A stretch of DNA of 64,000 bases from Acrasis kona (lineage: Eukaryota; Heterolobosea; Eutetramitea; Acrasida; Acrasidae), in assembly GCA_026419775.2 (NCBI GenBank), contig JAOPGA020000687.1, forward strand, positions 82,461-146,460, written 5' to 3'. Positions 1 through 9,384 of the stretch are shown here, piece by piece. The notes below the pieces were generated by a model. The model did no database searches. It was not told the origin of the DNA and saw only the letters and a list, made by a program, of their open reading frames with translations. Position 1 is the stretch's first letter. Every line of letters begins with the position of its first letter. The translations under genes and the position numbers were made by a program.

Positions 1-705
1 AACAGCAACAATAATTAAAGATCTACCAACAGCATCGACAAATCCAAAACGCTTTGTAAGAAGCACCAATAAACCTGGTAGAAACAGTAATATGTTCATT
101 TTGACGGATATTGCAAAACTGAATAAAACACAACATAATGACCATCTATCAATTAAAAGAGATAAGATGGCTAGATACAGGAGGGTCATGGCAATGGTGT
201 CGTTAAACAAACGTAAAACGAATATGCTATGAATACGACGACTGGCACATATAAGAACCAACATGTACAAAGTAGGCATTTTCTTCCAACCCTGCTCCAT
301 CGAAAGTTGAACCTTTCTATAAATAATGAACAGAACTGAAATCATCACGCAATAAATAACCGCAAAGAAGTATTGAGCCTTTTGAATGTTTTTTCCGTCA
401 TCGGTTGCGAATTTTAAAATTGAAAAGATGTAAACAAATCCACCAGGATATACTAGAGGACCTGTATCGCCTTTAAGATGTGTATAATCCCAATCTCCGC
501 TTAAATACCCTCCTACTTCTTGCATGTAAGCCACCCAATCTATTTCAGTGTCTATACAAAAATCAACAAAGCTTTAATAAAGTAGTACAATACATGGGAT
601 TTTTTGAATGATCAAGATATTGGCTAAAAACTCTGTAATAACGAAAGCTGCCGCCAACACGCCATAGTGTTGATGACAAAATCTATGAATCCCATCTAAA
701 TTCAT
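1..705 (-). CDS. ALG3: ALG3-like dolichyl-P-mannose alpha-1,3-mannosyltransferase, 3' part missing
   Basis: ER membrane enzyme of the N-glycan pathway; it adds the first luminal mannose to Man5GlcNAc2-PP-dolichol. Exon 1 is 705-594, a 42-bp GT-AG intron is 593-552, and exon 2 runs from 551 off the left edge. The splice restores the family signature IPYTEIDWVAYMQEV, followed by DTGPLVYPGG and DYTHLKGD, both hallmarks of ALG3. Several hydrophobic membrane segments follow (about residues 90-220). About 220 residues are visible, roughly half of a usual ALG3. The ATG at 705 lies 33 bp from the ATG of the divergent gene at 739, so the two must share a very short promoter. The motif match is strong; only the C-terminus is unseen. 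Confidence 0.9.
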
Positions 706-738
706 TGTCAACCAAGAATAAATTAACACACATTCAAC

Positions 739-1350
739 ATGTCCATTGAGTCACAATTCCAGAGTGTTTTAGACTCCCTTAAGAAGAATGCTCCCAATCT
801 GTCACCAAAGATAATACCACGTGGATATGATGATAACAATCTTGCTCTATTCTGTCCTGGGAAGAAGGAGAAAGAACATTTATCAGATGCCATCAAAAAA
901 AATGAACCCACAGTATGTGACACAAAAAATTGTGGCTTAGAAGCGCAATTGACGTTTACAACACTTTGGTCCATTCAAATTCAATCGAAAACATACGTTT
1001 TAGAGGGGGGTCAATACCTCTGTCCAAAGTGTGAGAAGTGTGTTTCTCTGGAAAAAATTATTACAAAATCTTCTGATGACAATTATATAGAATCATTGAA
1101 GCACTTTGCTTCTGTAAATCAACTTCAAGATAGTGATTTGTACCAATCACAAAGGCTATACAACGACGCATATACTCTGCAGATTCTAACATGCAGTATA
1201 CCTCAGTTTAAAGTTGCAGTCAGAAAAGGCAACAAAATCGAGCCCATCACAGAAGGGTCTCACACAGTTGAAGATTTGTTGACTATTTTGTTCAATAAAG
1301 ATAAGGAAGTTAATGAGGATTCGTCTGATGACGATGATGACGATGAATAA
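739..1350 (+). CDS. hypothetical protein with zinc-ribbon-like cysteines and acidic tail
   Basis: Intronless 203-residue ORF starting at an ATG directly after the 33-bp promoter shared with ALG3. I do not recognise the family. Visible features are cysteine clusters CDTKNCG (about residues 81-87) and YLCPKCEKC (about 113-121), spaced like the two knuckles of a zinc ribbon, and a strongly acidic Asp/Glu/Ser C-terminus (about 190-203). No signal peptide or membrane segment is seen. A nuclear or nucleic-acid-associated zinc protein is possible but not shown. Confidence 0.7.
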   Translation: MSIESQFQSVLDSLKKNAPNLSPKIIPRGYDDNNLALFCPGKKEKEHLSDAIKKNEPTVCDTKNCGLEAQLTFTTLWSIQIQSKTYVLEGGQYLCPKCEKCVSLEKIITKSSDDNYIESLKHFASVNQLQDSDLYQSQRLYNDAYTLQILTCSIPQFKVAVRKGNKIEPITEGSHTVEDLLTILFNKDKEVNEDSSDDDDDDE

Positions 1351-1534
1351 AGTTGTTTTTTGTATAATTTTCTTTTGAACTTTTAAAAAGCAACCCAACG
1401 CCGTTATTTTCTGATATAAGTGAGATAAAAATGAACGCTTTTTTTGAGCTTACTCCTCTCCTGGATTACAATGAAAGTATTTTTGCCTAATCCTAGAAAT
1501 AGGGTATTACCACCGGGTGGAAGAACCTTGAGCC

Positions 1535-3428
1535 ATGGACCAACACAGAGACATAGCTTTCATCTATGTTGTCAACAAAATAGAGACCAAGGACCATTTC
1601 AATCCATTTATATTTAATAGTTATGCTAGGAGTCACATTCAAACCACGTTTCAAATGATGGGATGTAAGCAGCGTGACGCTGATTCCATAACGAGTACGT
1701 TGTGAAATTATTATACAGTTGTTAACTGTTTTAGATCTGCTCTTTGATTGGCTCTCCCAGGCAAAGCAAGTACAGACGCAACAAGTGTCATATCACAGAG
1801 AATTAACTCTTGTCGATAGTGACGATGAAAGCCAAGAGGTGACTAATGAAGAAAATGTCAATGGCGACGGTAATAGGTCGGGAGGCCAGAGTGCTGAGGA
1901 GAATGATGCTGACAACGATGCTGATAACGAGGATGCAGGGGAAAAGGAAGTAGACTTTGAGGAATCAGAAGATGAATGGGACAGATCACTTATGAAACTA
2001 AGTTCTAGTTATGAGGTTGAACCAACTGCAACGGCACCACTTAAAATGCACTTTGACAAGATACGTTTGCGCATACAGACGTTGGCGAACCAACAAACAA
2101 AGTGGAACTCCTTGAAGAGGCTATCCGAAGATCAAAACGATAAAACCTTAGCATTATCTCCCCGGAGTGCCCTATCAGAACCAAAAGAGGACGTAGTCAT
2201 TCGCAGAAAAATGATTAAGGAGTTGGCAAAGTTACTCCACCACAACAAGAAGAATTTCGCCAAGAACCACTTGACTCGTCGTTTCTACCACTCCCACTGC
2301 GAGAGAAGAGACATTGTGGTTCTCATCAGGGAACAATTTGATGAGTTGGTCTCCGTAGTGTTGGCTCTATTTGATTACATCAAACCTTCAAGACTCGAAG
2401 ATTTTAGAATAGCATGTCAAGTACAAGAAAGAAAAAGAAGCGTGATTGTCCTGTTTGGTGGCACGAGCGGAACAGGTAAATCTACACTGGCATCATTATT
2501 AGCTTCGCGCATGGGTATAACCAAAATATTAGGTACGGACAGCGTGAGACACCTTCTTCGTGGATTCATCACCAAAGATCAAGAACCATGCCTCTTCACT
2601 TCCACATACCATTCAGGAGAGGCCATCAAACACCTACCACAATATCAACACCTCACGAACGAAGAATTATGCATCGAAGGTTACAAGCAACAATGCAAGG
2701 CCGTCGTACAATACTTGGACAAGATCATCACCAACTGCGTCAACAGAAACGAGCCCATGGTGGTCGAAGGTGTACATTTAACGCCCGACTGCGTGATGGA
2801 ATTACTTCGGAGACATCCTACCTGCGTAATACCTTACGTAGTTTACATTTCAAAATCAGAAAAACACAAGGAGAGATTTGCTTTCCGCGCCAGATACATG
2901 ACTTTAGAACCAAGGAACAATAAGTACGTAAAATACTTTCACAACATTCGAACCATTCAACAATACATTTGTGATCGTGCCGACTTCCTTAACATTCCAA
3001 AAATAGACAACACCAACATCGACAGGTCTCTAGCAGCCTCTCACTCAAGCGTGTTCAAGTGTTTGAAACGCTTGTCCAAATCAAATGACTCCATGTACGA
3101 TCACAAGACTGACAAAGCAAAAGTGGTACCACCAGTACAATACGCTTCTTGGAGCAGTAGAAGAATGTTGAACGCTATTCGCAAAAAGAGAAGTAGTTTG
3201 AGCGAACATGTGGACTCTACAGAACAACAAGTGATCCAACAACAATCGCACAGCAGCAGCAGCAGCAGCAGCAACAACTTATCGAACCGGAACCAAGCAC
3301 AAATGGAACTCATCACTTGGAGTCAGAAGCGATCAATCATTATCAATACAGCGATTCATCCGCATTGTCCGCTGCAGAGCACAGTATTGATTTACCTCAA
3401 ACACATAACACTATTACATCACCACTAA
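1535..3428 (+). CDS. P-loop protein related to 2-phosphoglycerate kinase / plant LPA1
   Basis: Exon 1 is 1535-1694, a 40-bp intron is 1695-1734, and exon 2 starts at 1735; joined they give about 617 residues. The N-terminus carries the sequence IQTTFQMMGC, like the N-terminal domain of plant LPA1 (low phytic acid 1) proteins. A long acidic stretch follows (about 75-140). The kinase core has Walker A GGTSGTGKST (about 290) and GTDSVRHLLRG, typical of 2-phosphoglycerate kinase-like folds. A C-terminal Ser/Gln tail includes an (AGC)n run. The frame closes at 3428, but a second frame continues with coding-like sequence to 3790 (separate entry), so the true C-terminus is uncertain. Plant relatives affect inositol polyphosphate metabolism; the substrate here is not known. 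Confidence 0.75.
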
Positions 3429-3790
3429 CTTTGATTCCGAAAGCACAGCTAAGAAGAAAACACGATGAAACTGGTAGTGAGAGGGGACAATTTGCAGATT
3501 ATGAATTGTCGTCGCAGAGCGAGAGTTCTAGTCCGTTTCATAGATCGAAGAGCAAGGATCAATTATCAAGAAAACACGTACCGACTGTTGATGAGATGTT
3601 TTATGCAAGTCCTGCCATTCCAACCGTGAAGAAGGGAAAGAAGAAGAAAAAGTTACTAGACAAAAAGACTATATTTCAATCTAGCACTGATGAGGAGCAG
3701 AGTAGCACTGATGGGGACGATGACCCTGAGATGTCATCTATTGTTGCAGCTTTATCAGATCATGTCGAGACTAATGTAAATGTAATGTAA
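3285..3790 (+). other. possible out-of-frame C-terminal continuation of the P-loop protein
   Basis: This frame is open back into the (AGC)n run near 3250-3283, where it reads poly-Gln while the upstream frame reads poly-Ser. It continues as about 160 residues rich in Ser/Glu/Lys, including KKGKKKKKLL and a final acidic segment, to TAA at 3790. The composition looks coding. No convincing GT-AG intron that would connect the frames was found. It is either the true C-terminus reached through a repeat-length frameshift (real or assembly) or 3' UTR. Confidence 0.4.
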
Positions 3791-3954
3791 AATATAAATA
3801 ACAGAACTATATTAATTTAAGATTCCCATTTTATATGGTGCCATGTGATTGAGCTGAATTTTGACAAAGATGCATATATTAACGTTTATATATCTTTAAC
3901 AGTTGATAATGTAATTATGAATGGAACTTGTACAATTTATAATAAACTTATAAC

Positions 3955-4053
3955 CCGACCTTAACTCAGTTGGTTTTTCCAATTCAACACAGAGTGCGTG
4001 ACTGTAGTGTTTCTAACATCATGAAGTCGCTGGTTCGATTCCGGCAGGTCGGA
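3955..4053 (+). tRNA. tRNA-Tyr(GTA) with anticodon-loop intron and D-loop insertion
   Basis: Acceptor stem CCGACCT (3955-3961) pairs perfectly with AGGTCGG (4046-4052), discriminator A at 4053. D stem ACTC (3964-3967) pairs with GAGT (3992-3995). Anticodon stem CGTGA (3997-4001) pairs with TCATG (4019-4023). The loop reads C-T-GTA-G, then 10 extra bases (4008-4017), then A: the canonical position-37/38 intron common in eukaryotic tRNA-Tyr. T arm GCTGG/CCGGC with loop TTCGATT at 4034-4040. A T-run after 4055 can end Pol III transcription. The D-loop carries an extra 16 nt (3975-3990) between GGT and A21, which is not normal for a mature tRNA; it may be a second intron or a defect. Confidence 0.85.
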
Positions 4054-4306
4054 TTCTTTTAAGTTCTATAAAGCGGAATCATAGACTACTTTTTTCTTCA
4101 TGACGCTCTGTTTTCTATCATTTGTTAATGTGATCGAAGAAGTTTATTGGTTGTGTCGAGGATATCAAAGTAAATACTTGGATTGGTCTGACAAGCGATC
4201 CGTTACCTCATCTTTTATAGCAGTCGGCCAGAAATTCGCTTTAATCTTGTCTAGACACAGGTCAATTAGTGTAGTGTTCCTTAAACGTTGGTTTACAAAA
4301 GAAGGA

Positions 4307-6046
4307 ATGATCGCACAAGATATTTTGAACATGTACCTTAATGAAGCTTTGCTTTGGTAGGGAATTGAACATCACTAGCTGACTGAGTAGGGCTACAACT
4401 GGACATGATGAGGAAGAAACAAGATCATATGCAAAAGCATCAACAAGTTTTTCCAAGGCACAAAGATCCATATCCTGTGCAATATCAATTGAGGTAACTA
4501 TTGATTGAAGATATCAATCCACTTAACACTAATATCAGGAAGACAGCCTTAAAAAAGATATTTACCATGAGGTAAGTTTGACACAAAGTGATGGAACGTT
4601 TGAATTAAAAGCTGCTCCGGACTTACAAAACAAAGATTAAACAACTTGACAACAAAACCACAAACTCACAAGGTTCAGAGGTAGAGTGTTCTGAAACAGA
4701 AGAAACAACAGAAGACCACCATAAGCAAAACAGAACATGCGATCATGATAAAAAGCGAACAGCTGATGGTCTCTTTAACCAAGAGTTGGAATCTGAATGG
4801 TACTGCACCAGTGACGACGAAAGTCCCAAGCACAAGAAATCAAAAAAATCACATAACATTAGACAAGAATTTGAAGAGGAAACAGTCATGACACAAACCA
4901 CCACAACAAAAACATCAATCAAACGAAATTCAAAAAGACAAGATCTCTTGGAGGAAGTCTACACTAGTCCAAGTCCATCCACACCACCACAAGAAGAATT
5001 CAACTCTAGTCAAGAACCTTCAACGACTGAAGACAATCACCATCAAAACGATCAGTTAACGGATTGGATCAAGGGCTGCATCGTGACAAATAACACTAAT
5101 GTGAGTTGGAAACATGTTGCAGGATTAGATGGAGCCATTCAAGCATTACATGAAGCAGTCATTCTACCAATCAAGTATCCACACTTTTTTAATGACGACA
5201 GAAGACCTTGGAGGGCCATTCTACTATATGGACCACCTGGTACTGGTAAAACTCATTTAGCCAAAGCACTAGCAACAGAGTCAAAATCAACATTCTTTTC
5301 GGTGTCATCGAGCGACTTGTTGAGTAAATGGATGGGAGAGAGCGAAAAGTATGCTGATTTTTTGAATCACCTCACTAACGTTGTATAGGATGGTGCGTGG
5401 ATTATTCTCGATGGCGGAAAAGAAAAAACCATCCATTATATTCATTGATGAAGTGGATAGTTTGGTCACTGCACGTTCAGAAAACGAGAGCGAAACAGCA
5501 CGAAGGATCAAAACGGAATTTCTCGTCAGGATGCAAGGATTGTGCGAAATGGATGGTGTCGTGGTATTAGCAGCAACCAATGTACCATGGGAATTGGACC
5601 CTGCCATGAGAAGAAGATTCGAAAGACGTATTTATGTTCCACTGCCGGATAAAAATGCTCGTTTCAAGATTTTATCGTTAAGCATCAAACACACCAAGAA
5701 TTCGCTGACCCATCAAGACCTGATGGAAATTGCAGATGAAACAAACGACTACTCTGGATCCGACCTTTCTTGTATGGTGAGAAATGCCCTCATGGAACCC
5801 ATCAGGAGGCTGCAAAATGCCACCCATTTTAAAAAGTGCAAGAGCACAGGAAAGTATGTTCCTTGTGAGGAATCTGATTTTGAAGGTTCGGCATGTAACC
5901 TGTTCCAACTCGATGGCGAACATGTTTTAAGCCCACACGTCACCAAACAGGATTTCATGACCAGTTTGGCAAGATGGAGACCCAGCGTTAACAGGGCTGA
6001 CTTTGTCAAACATGAGGAGTTTACGAAAGAGTTTGGGCAAGATTGA
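4307..6046 (+). CDS. VPS4: VPS4-like AAA ATPase (ESCRT disassembly)
   Basis: Five exons: 4307-4356, 4391-4493, 4539-4571, 4612-5348, 5389-6046, with introns of 34-45 bp; 526 residues. The first three mini-exons plus the start of exon 4 assemble an MIT-type three-helix domain (about residues 1-75; [15 protein letters not shown]). A variable linker follows (75-180). The AAA domain has Walker [16 protein letters not shown], Walker B IIFIDEVD, and the arginine-finger region [10 protein letters not shown]. The C-terminus ([21 protein letters not shown]) is diagnostic of VPS4 rather than katanin or spastin. It should act on endosomal and other membranes to strip ESCRT-III. The start was chosen because it begins the MIT helix and is the first in-frame ATG there. 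The linker is longer than usual. Confidence 0.87.
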
Positions 6047-6133
6047 ATGTAAAGTCATTTTATATAAAATATTTACACGACTCTTATACTTTGATGTTAC
6101 ATTGAATATTTGTTACACTTGTCTAGAAGTTGA

Positions 6134-6592
6134 TTAGGCCATTACTGTCTGTTGCACAGGAAGGTTATTAAGTTTGTTTTGTGGCGTAGGTGAGGGCGTC
6201 CTTTCCCTAGCCTCAACGTTACTGTAATCCATTCCATTAACATATACCATAGCATACTCGTAACCCTTAGAGTCTAATTTCTTGACGCATACTCTAGAGG
6301 GATCTATAAACATAACGACAGGTCTGGGCATGGCGTCTTCAAAGTCTTTTTTAGGAATGTTACATGTTCTTGCTACTCTGAGAAGTAAATCGTCAGTTTG
6401 AAGTTCGTCGACAAGGATGGCCCTATATCCGGACCCCCTGACTGGTTCATCTTCATACCAATGACCCAACAATTTAACCTCAAGTTCGTTTTCAAGAATA
6501 CTCACAAAGTTTTGTACTTGTACTTCTGAGTTTATTTTCTTCTCAATCTGTTTCCCCCACCAAGCTGCTGCAGCGCGTATTTCGTTCCTCAT
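6134..6592 (-). CDS. BTG/Tob family protein
   Basis: Intronless, 152 residues. The N-terminal 110 residues match the BTG (APRO) domain: start MRNEI, box A with HWYEDEPVRGSGYRA, and box B with FIDPSRVCVK. BTG/Tob proteins bind the CAF1/CNOT7 deadenylase and promote poly(A) shortening, restraining proliferation in animals. The tail is short and polar, with no Tob PAM2 motif visible. It lies 87 bp tail-to-tail from VPS4. Confidence 0.85.
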   Translation of the reverse strand: MRNEIRAAAAWWGKQIEKKINSEVQVQNFVSILENELEVKLLGHWYEDEPVRGSGYRAILVDELQTDDLLLRVARTCNIPKKDFEDAMPRPVVMFIDPSRVCVKKLDSKGYEYAMVYVNGMDYSNVEARERTPSPTPQNKLNNLPVQQTVMA

Positions 6593-6714
6593 GTCAGTTT
6601 ATATCGTTTTAATTTTTTTGCAAAGTTCAACTTGAGAAGAGGTTTGAAAAGGACTTCACGGATTTAGAAACCTAATAATAATATAACTGCAACATTATGA
6701 TTGGCTCTAATAAT

Positions 6715-7350
6715 CATACATATTTGGACAATTGACTCAATCAAGGGCTACATCGAAAAGGAACAACGATTCAGATGATGTCTCAGTAAGAGTATCAAGA
6801 CAACAAAGAATCGAACCTGTTGACAATAAAAATATGTACGTGGATGTATCTGCGACTATACCAAGTATAGCAATTTTGAGGAAAAATAATCCTTTGTAAC
6901 AGTCATAACAGTTTGATGTTTGTATCTCCGTTGGATGAGGCAAATTCTGTAATGTATCAACTGAAAATTAAATCAGGAACTAAAGGATATCTGCGATGTG
7001 TTGCAACCAGGTTAACGGTTTTGCTACACGACAGCACATACATTGTGGATGGATGATCCAAAAGGAGTAGTGATTGGATGATTTAGACTACCAGATAGTG
7101 TTGACTGGGACAGGATGATAAAAAAGAATTAACTTATGACTGGAAAGAGACATTTCACATGGGTTGAATGGAGTATGAATTGAGAGCAACAATGACGAAG
7201 AGCAAGAAATATAACAACCAGACCCAACATTTCTCACAATCAATAGTGGCGGCAACAGATGGCGATAAGCTGTACAATTCAAAGGTCCATCTTACAGAGT
7301 TGGTATACATCAAATTAGATCATCGTGATGTAAAGAAATGTGAAATATAG
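6715..7350 (+). pseudogene. decayed coding region of unknown family
   Basis: No intact gene is visible, but two frames look once-coding. One is open from 6715 to about 6900 (polar, Arg/Ser/Asp rich). The other begins at ATG 6916 and continues in one frame to 7350, broken by TGA/TAG codons near 7053, 7083, 7095, 7101 and 7165. Similar-length antisense frames exist, so direction is uncertain. I do not recognise the protein. The 7351-7926 stretch after it is AT-rich and holds nothing I can name apart from the promoter of the next gene. Confidence 0.3.
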
Positions 7351-7926
7351 AACACATCCTATTTTAGTGTCGTTGTTGAACTTTTTTCTAGATTGCGAGA
7401 ATTAGACCGCGATAGGTGGACACCATCTGTGTCTGATGAATTGGTAACGCATCCTCATTGTGACATCATTTTTCGAATGTTTTGTTCAATTCGAAGCATT
7501 AATGTAGTGATTAATAAATTAATTTTTCGAAGTTTGCAAGACAATTGTGAATTAGTCTGATATTGTTGTTCGCCTTCTGATAGTGTATTTTTGGATGTTT
7601 TTGCTTCTGCTTATATTATGCCAATCTCGGTAGCAGATAGTCTGAGTTTGTTTGTGGATAAACGGTAGTGACATTATAATCAGTACAAAGACGATCATCT
7701 TTTACAATTTCCCGAAAGTATCACATAATAACAATAATTAAACCAATCAGCATACACTAGTATAAATAAAACAACCTAATGTACATAAATATTGAAACTG
7801 CTTGAAATGATGAAAACCAAAAGTTATCTATGATGAAAGTTATTTCCCGTTTCATCTTGTTTAGCAGTGGATAATTATCCAGTTCTTATAAAATGGGGAA
7901 ATATAAACACGACACAAACATTAAAC

Positions 7927-9345
7927 ATGAAAACTACAATCATCACTTTATTGGCAGTCGCAGCCATTGCATGCTTTGTTAAGGCTACTTCAATATCATT
8001 CTCAGATGGAACCAACTTCTACGTACCAAAGAACAACCAAGTCCTCAAGTACACAGGCCACAATGTTAACTTCGTACATGCAATCAATGTACCTGAAGAA
8101 AACATGATTGGTACTACATACGATGGAGTTGTCGATCGAATCAACAAATATCTATTCTTGGTATCTGGAAGAGAAAACAACTACTTCATCTCTAAGATTC
8201 TTCTCAACACCCATACCCTAGTGCAAACCCGAAAACTCAGTTCCAAACCTTTTGGACCAGTATACGCTGACCAAGAATTCTTTTACTACTTGATCAACAA
8301 ACCAAACGCTGTCAACACCACCCTAGCTAGATTCCCCATCGACGATATTTCTGGTGAACCAGAAACACTCGAACTACAAGGACTAGTGAAACAAGTTGGT
8401 CCTCGCCCTGATCCAAGAGATGGTTTCAACAGTGAGATCGACTTGGTTGCTTACTACACTGGTCCAAAAGGCCTTCTACAACGTACTTCAACTCGTGCTT
8501 ACAACGTCATTCCAGCAATTCCCATCAGAGAGGACAAGGTTATTTTATGGGTTCAAAATGGTTTCGCTTATGACATCTTCGATCGCGATGGCAACAAGGT
8601 GGTCAGCTCATTTACATTCTTGACTTCTTCACTAAATGCAACTGGCAACGAAGCAGTTGTTGGAGCATCCTCTGATCTCGTACACGCCATCCAAGAAGAT
8701 AGGTATCAACGTGGTTCCCTTCATCTTAAGGTTGCTGATAATAAATATCTCAAACTTGATGATGGATCACTAAACAAGTCAAACCAATTTAATCTAGAGA
8801 ATGCAGCTGGTATCCTACCAAGAGTCGATAACAACAAATTGCACTATGTGGCTAACCATGTCCTCTATGTGTATGATGTCACTAATGGAAACCTAAAGAA
8901 GACAAACATAAACAATCAAGATTGCCCACCCTGCCCATGTGGCGAAGCTCACCTGTCTGGAGATAACAATGCCTCACCAGCAAGAAGTGGCCCTAACAAC
9001 AGCTGCCCAACTTGCAAACCTTGCCCAACTACTCAAGCACCAACGACCACAACCGCTGCTCCTACCACGACTTCACCACCAGTTCAATTGACTCCAAAAC
9101 CAACCACATGTCCACCTTGCCCATGTGGCGAAGCTCACCTGTCTGGAGATAACAATGCCTCACCAGCAAGAAGTGGCCCTAACAACAGCTGCCCAACTTG
9201 CAAGGCCTGCCCAACAACAAGAACTCCAACTCAAAACGAATCCGGAGAAGACAATGCCAGAGCAGCAGACTCTGCATCAAGCACTATTATCGCCGGAGCT
9301 GTTGGAGCTGTTGGAGCTGCTGCGGTTGCTGCTGCCATGCTTTAA
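7927..9345 (+). CDS. secreted/GPI-type surface protein with duplicated Cys-rich module
   Basis: 472 residues from the ATG at 7927; the frame extends upstream without an ATG, and this start gives a clean signal peptide (MKTTIITLLAVAAIACFV). The ectodomain (about 20-330) is beta-rich and unrecognised, perhaps propeller-like. The C-terminal third has two Cys-rich modules (CPPCPCGEAHLSG to CPTCK-CPTT) separated by a Thr/Pro linker. The C-terminus is a Gly/Ala/Val hydrophobic tail fitting a GPI-attachment signal. An adhesin or surface coat protein is likely; the ligand is unknown. Confidence 0.75.
   Translation: MKTTIITLLAVAAIACFVKATSISFSDGTNFYVPKNNQVLKYTGHNVNFVHAINVPEENMIGTTYDGVVDRINKYLFLVSGRENNYFISKILLNTHTLVQTRKLSSKPFGPVYADQEFFYYLINKPNAVNTTLARFPIDDISGEPETLELQGLVKQVGPRPDPRDGFNSEIDLVAYYTGPKGLLQRTSTRAYNVIPAIPIREDKVILWVQNGFAYDIFDRDGNKVVSSFTFLTSSLNATGNEAVVGASSDLVHAIQEDRYQRGSLHLKVADNKYLKLDDGSLNKSNQFNLENAAGILPRVDNNKLHYVANHVLYVYDVTNGNLKKTNINNQDCPPCPCGEAHLSGDNNASPARSGPNNSCPTCKPCPTTQAPTTTTAAPTTTSPPVQLTPKPTTCPPCPCGEAHLSGDNNASPARSGPNNSCPTCKACPTTRTPTQNESGEDNARAADSASSTIIAGAVGAVGAAAVAAAML
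8932..9203 (+). repeat. perfect 86-bp direct repeat pair inside surface protein gene
   Basis: Positions 8932-9017 and 9118-9203 are identical over 86 bp, offset 186 bp, including synonymous positions. They encode the duplicated Cys-rich module of the surface protein. Identity at silent sites points to recent duplication or ongoing gene conversion. Confidence 0.9.
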
Positions 9346-9384
9346 TAAATTTAAATGTCAAAAAATTACAATTTTATTTCTACA

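Noticed and set aside
6715..7350. In-frame TGA/TAG codons as evidence of a reassigned genetic code
   Set aside because: TGA ends VPS4 at the conserved C-terminus and TAG ends the SDR gene, so both are ordinary stops here.
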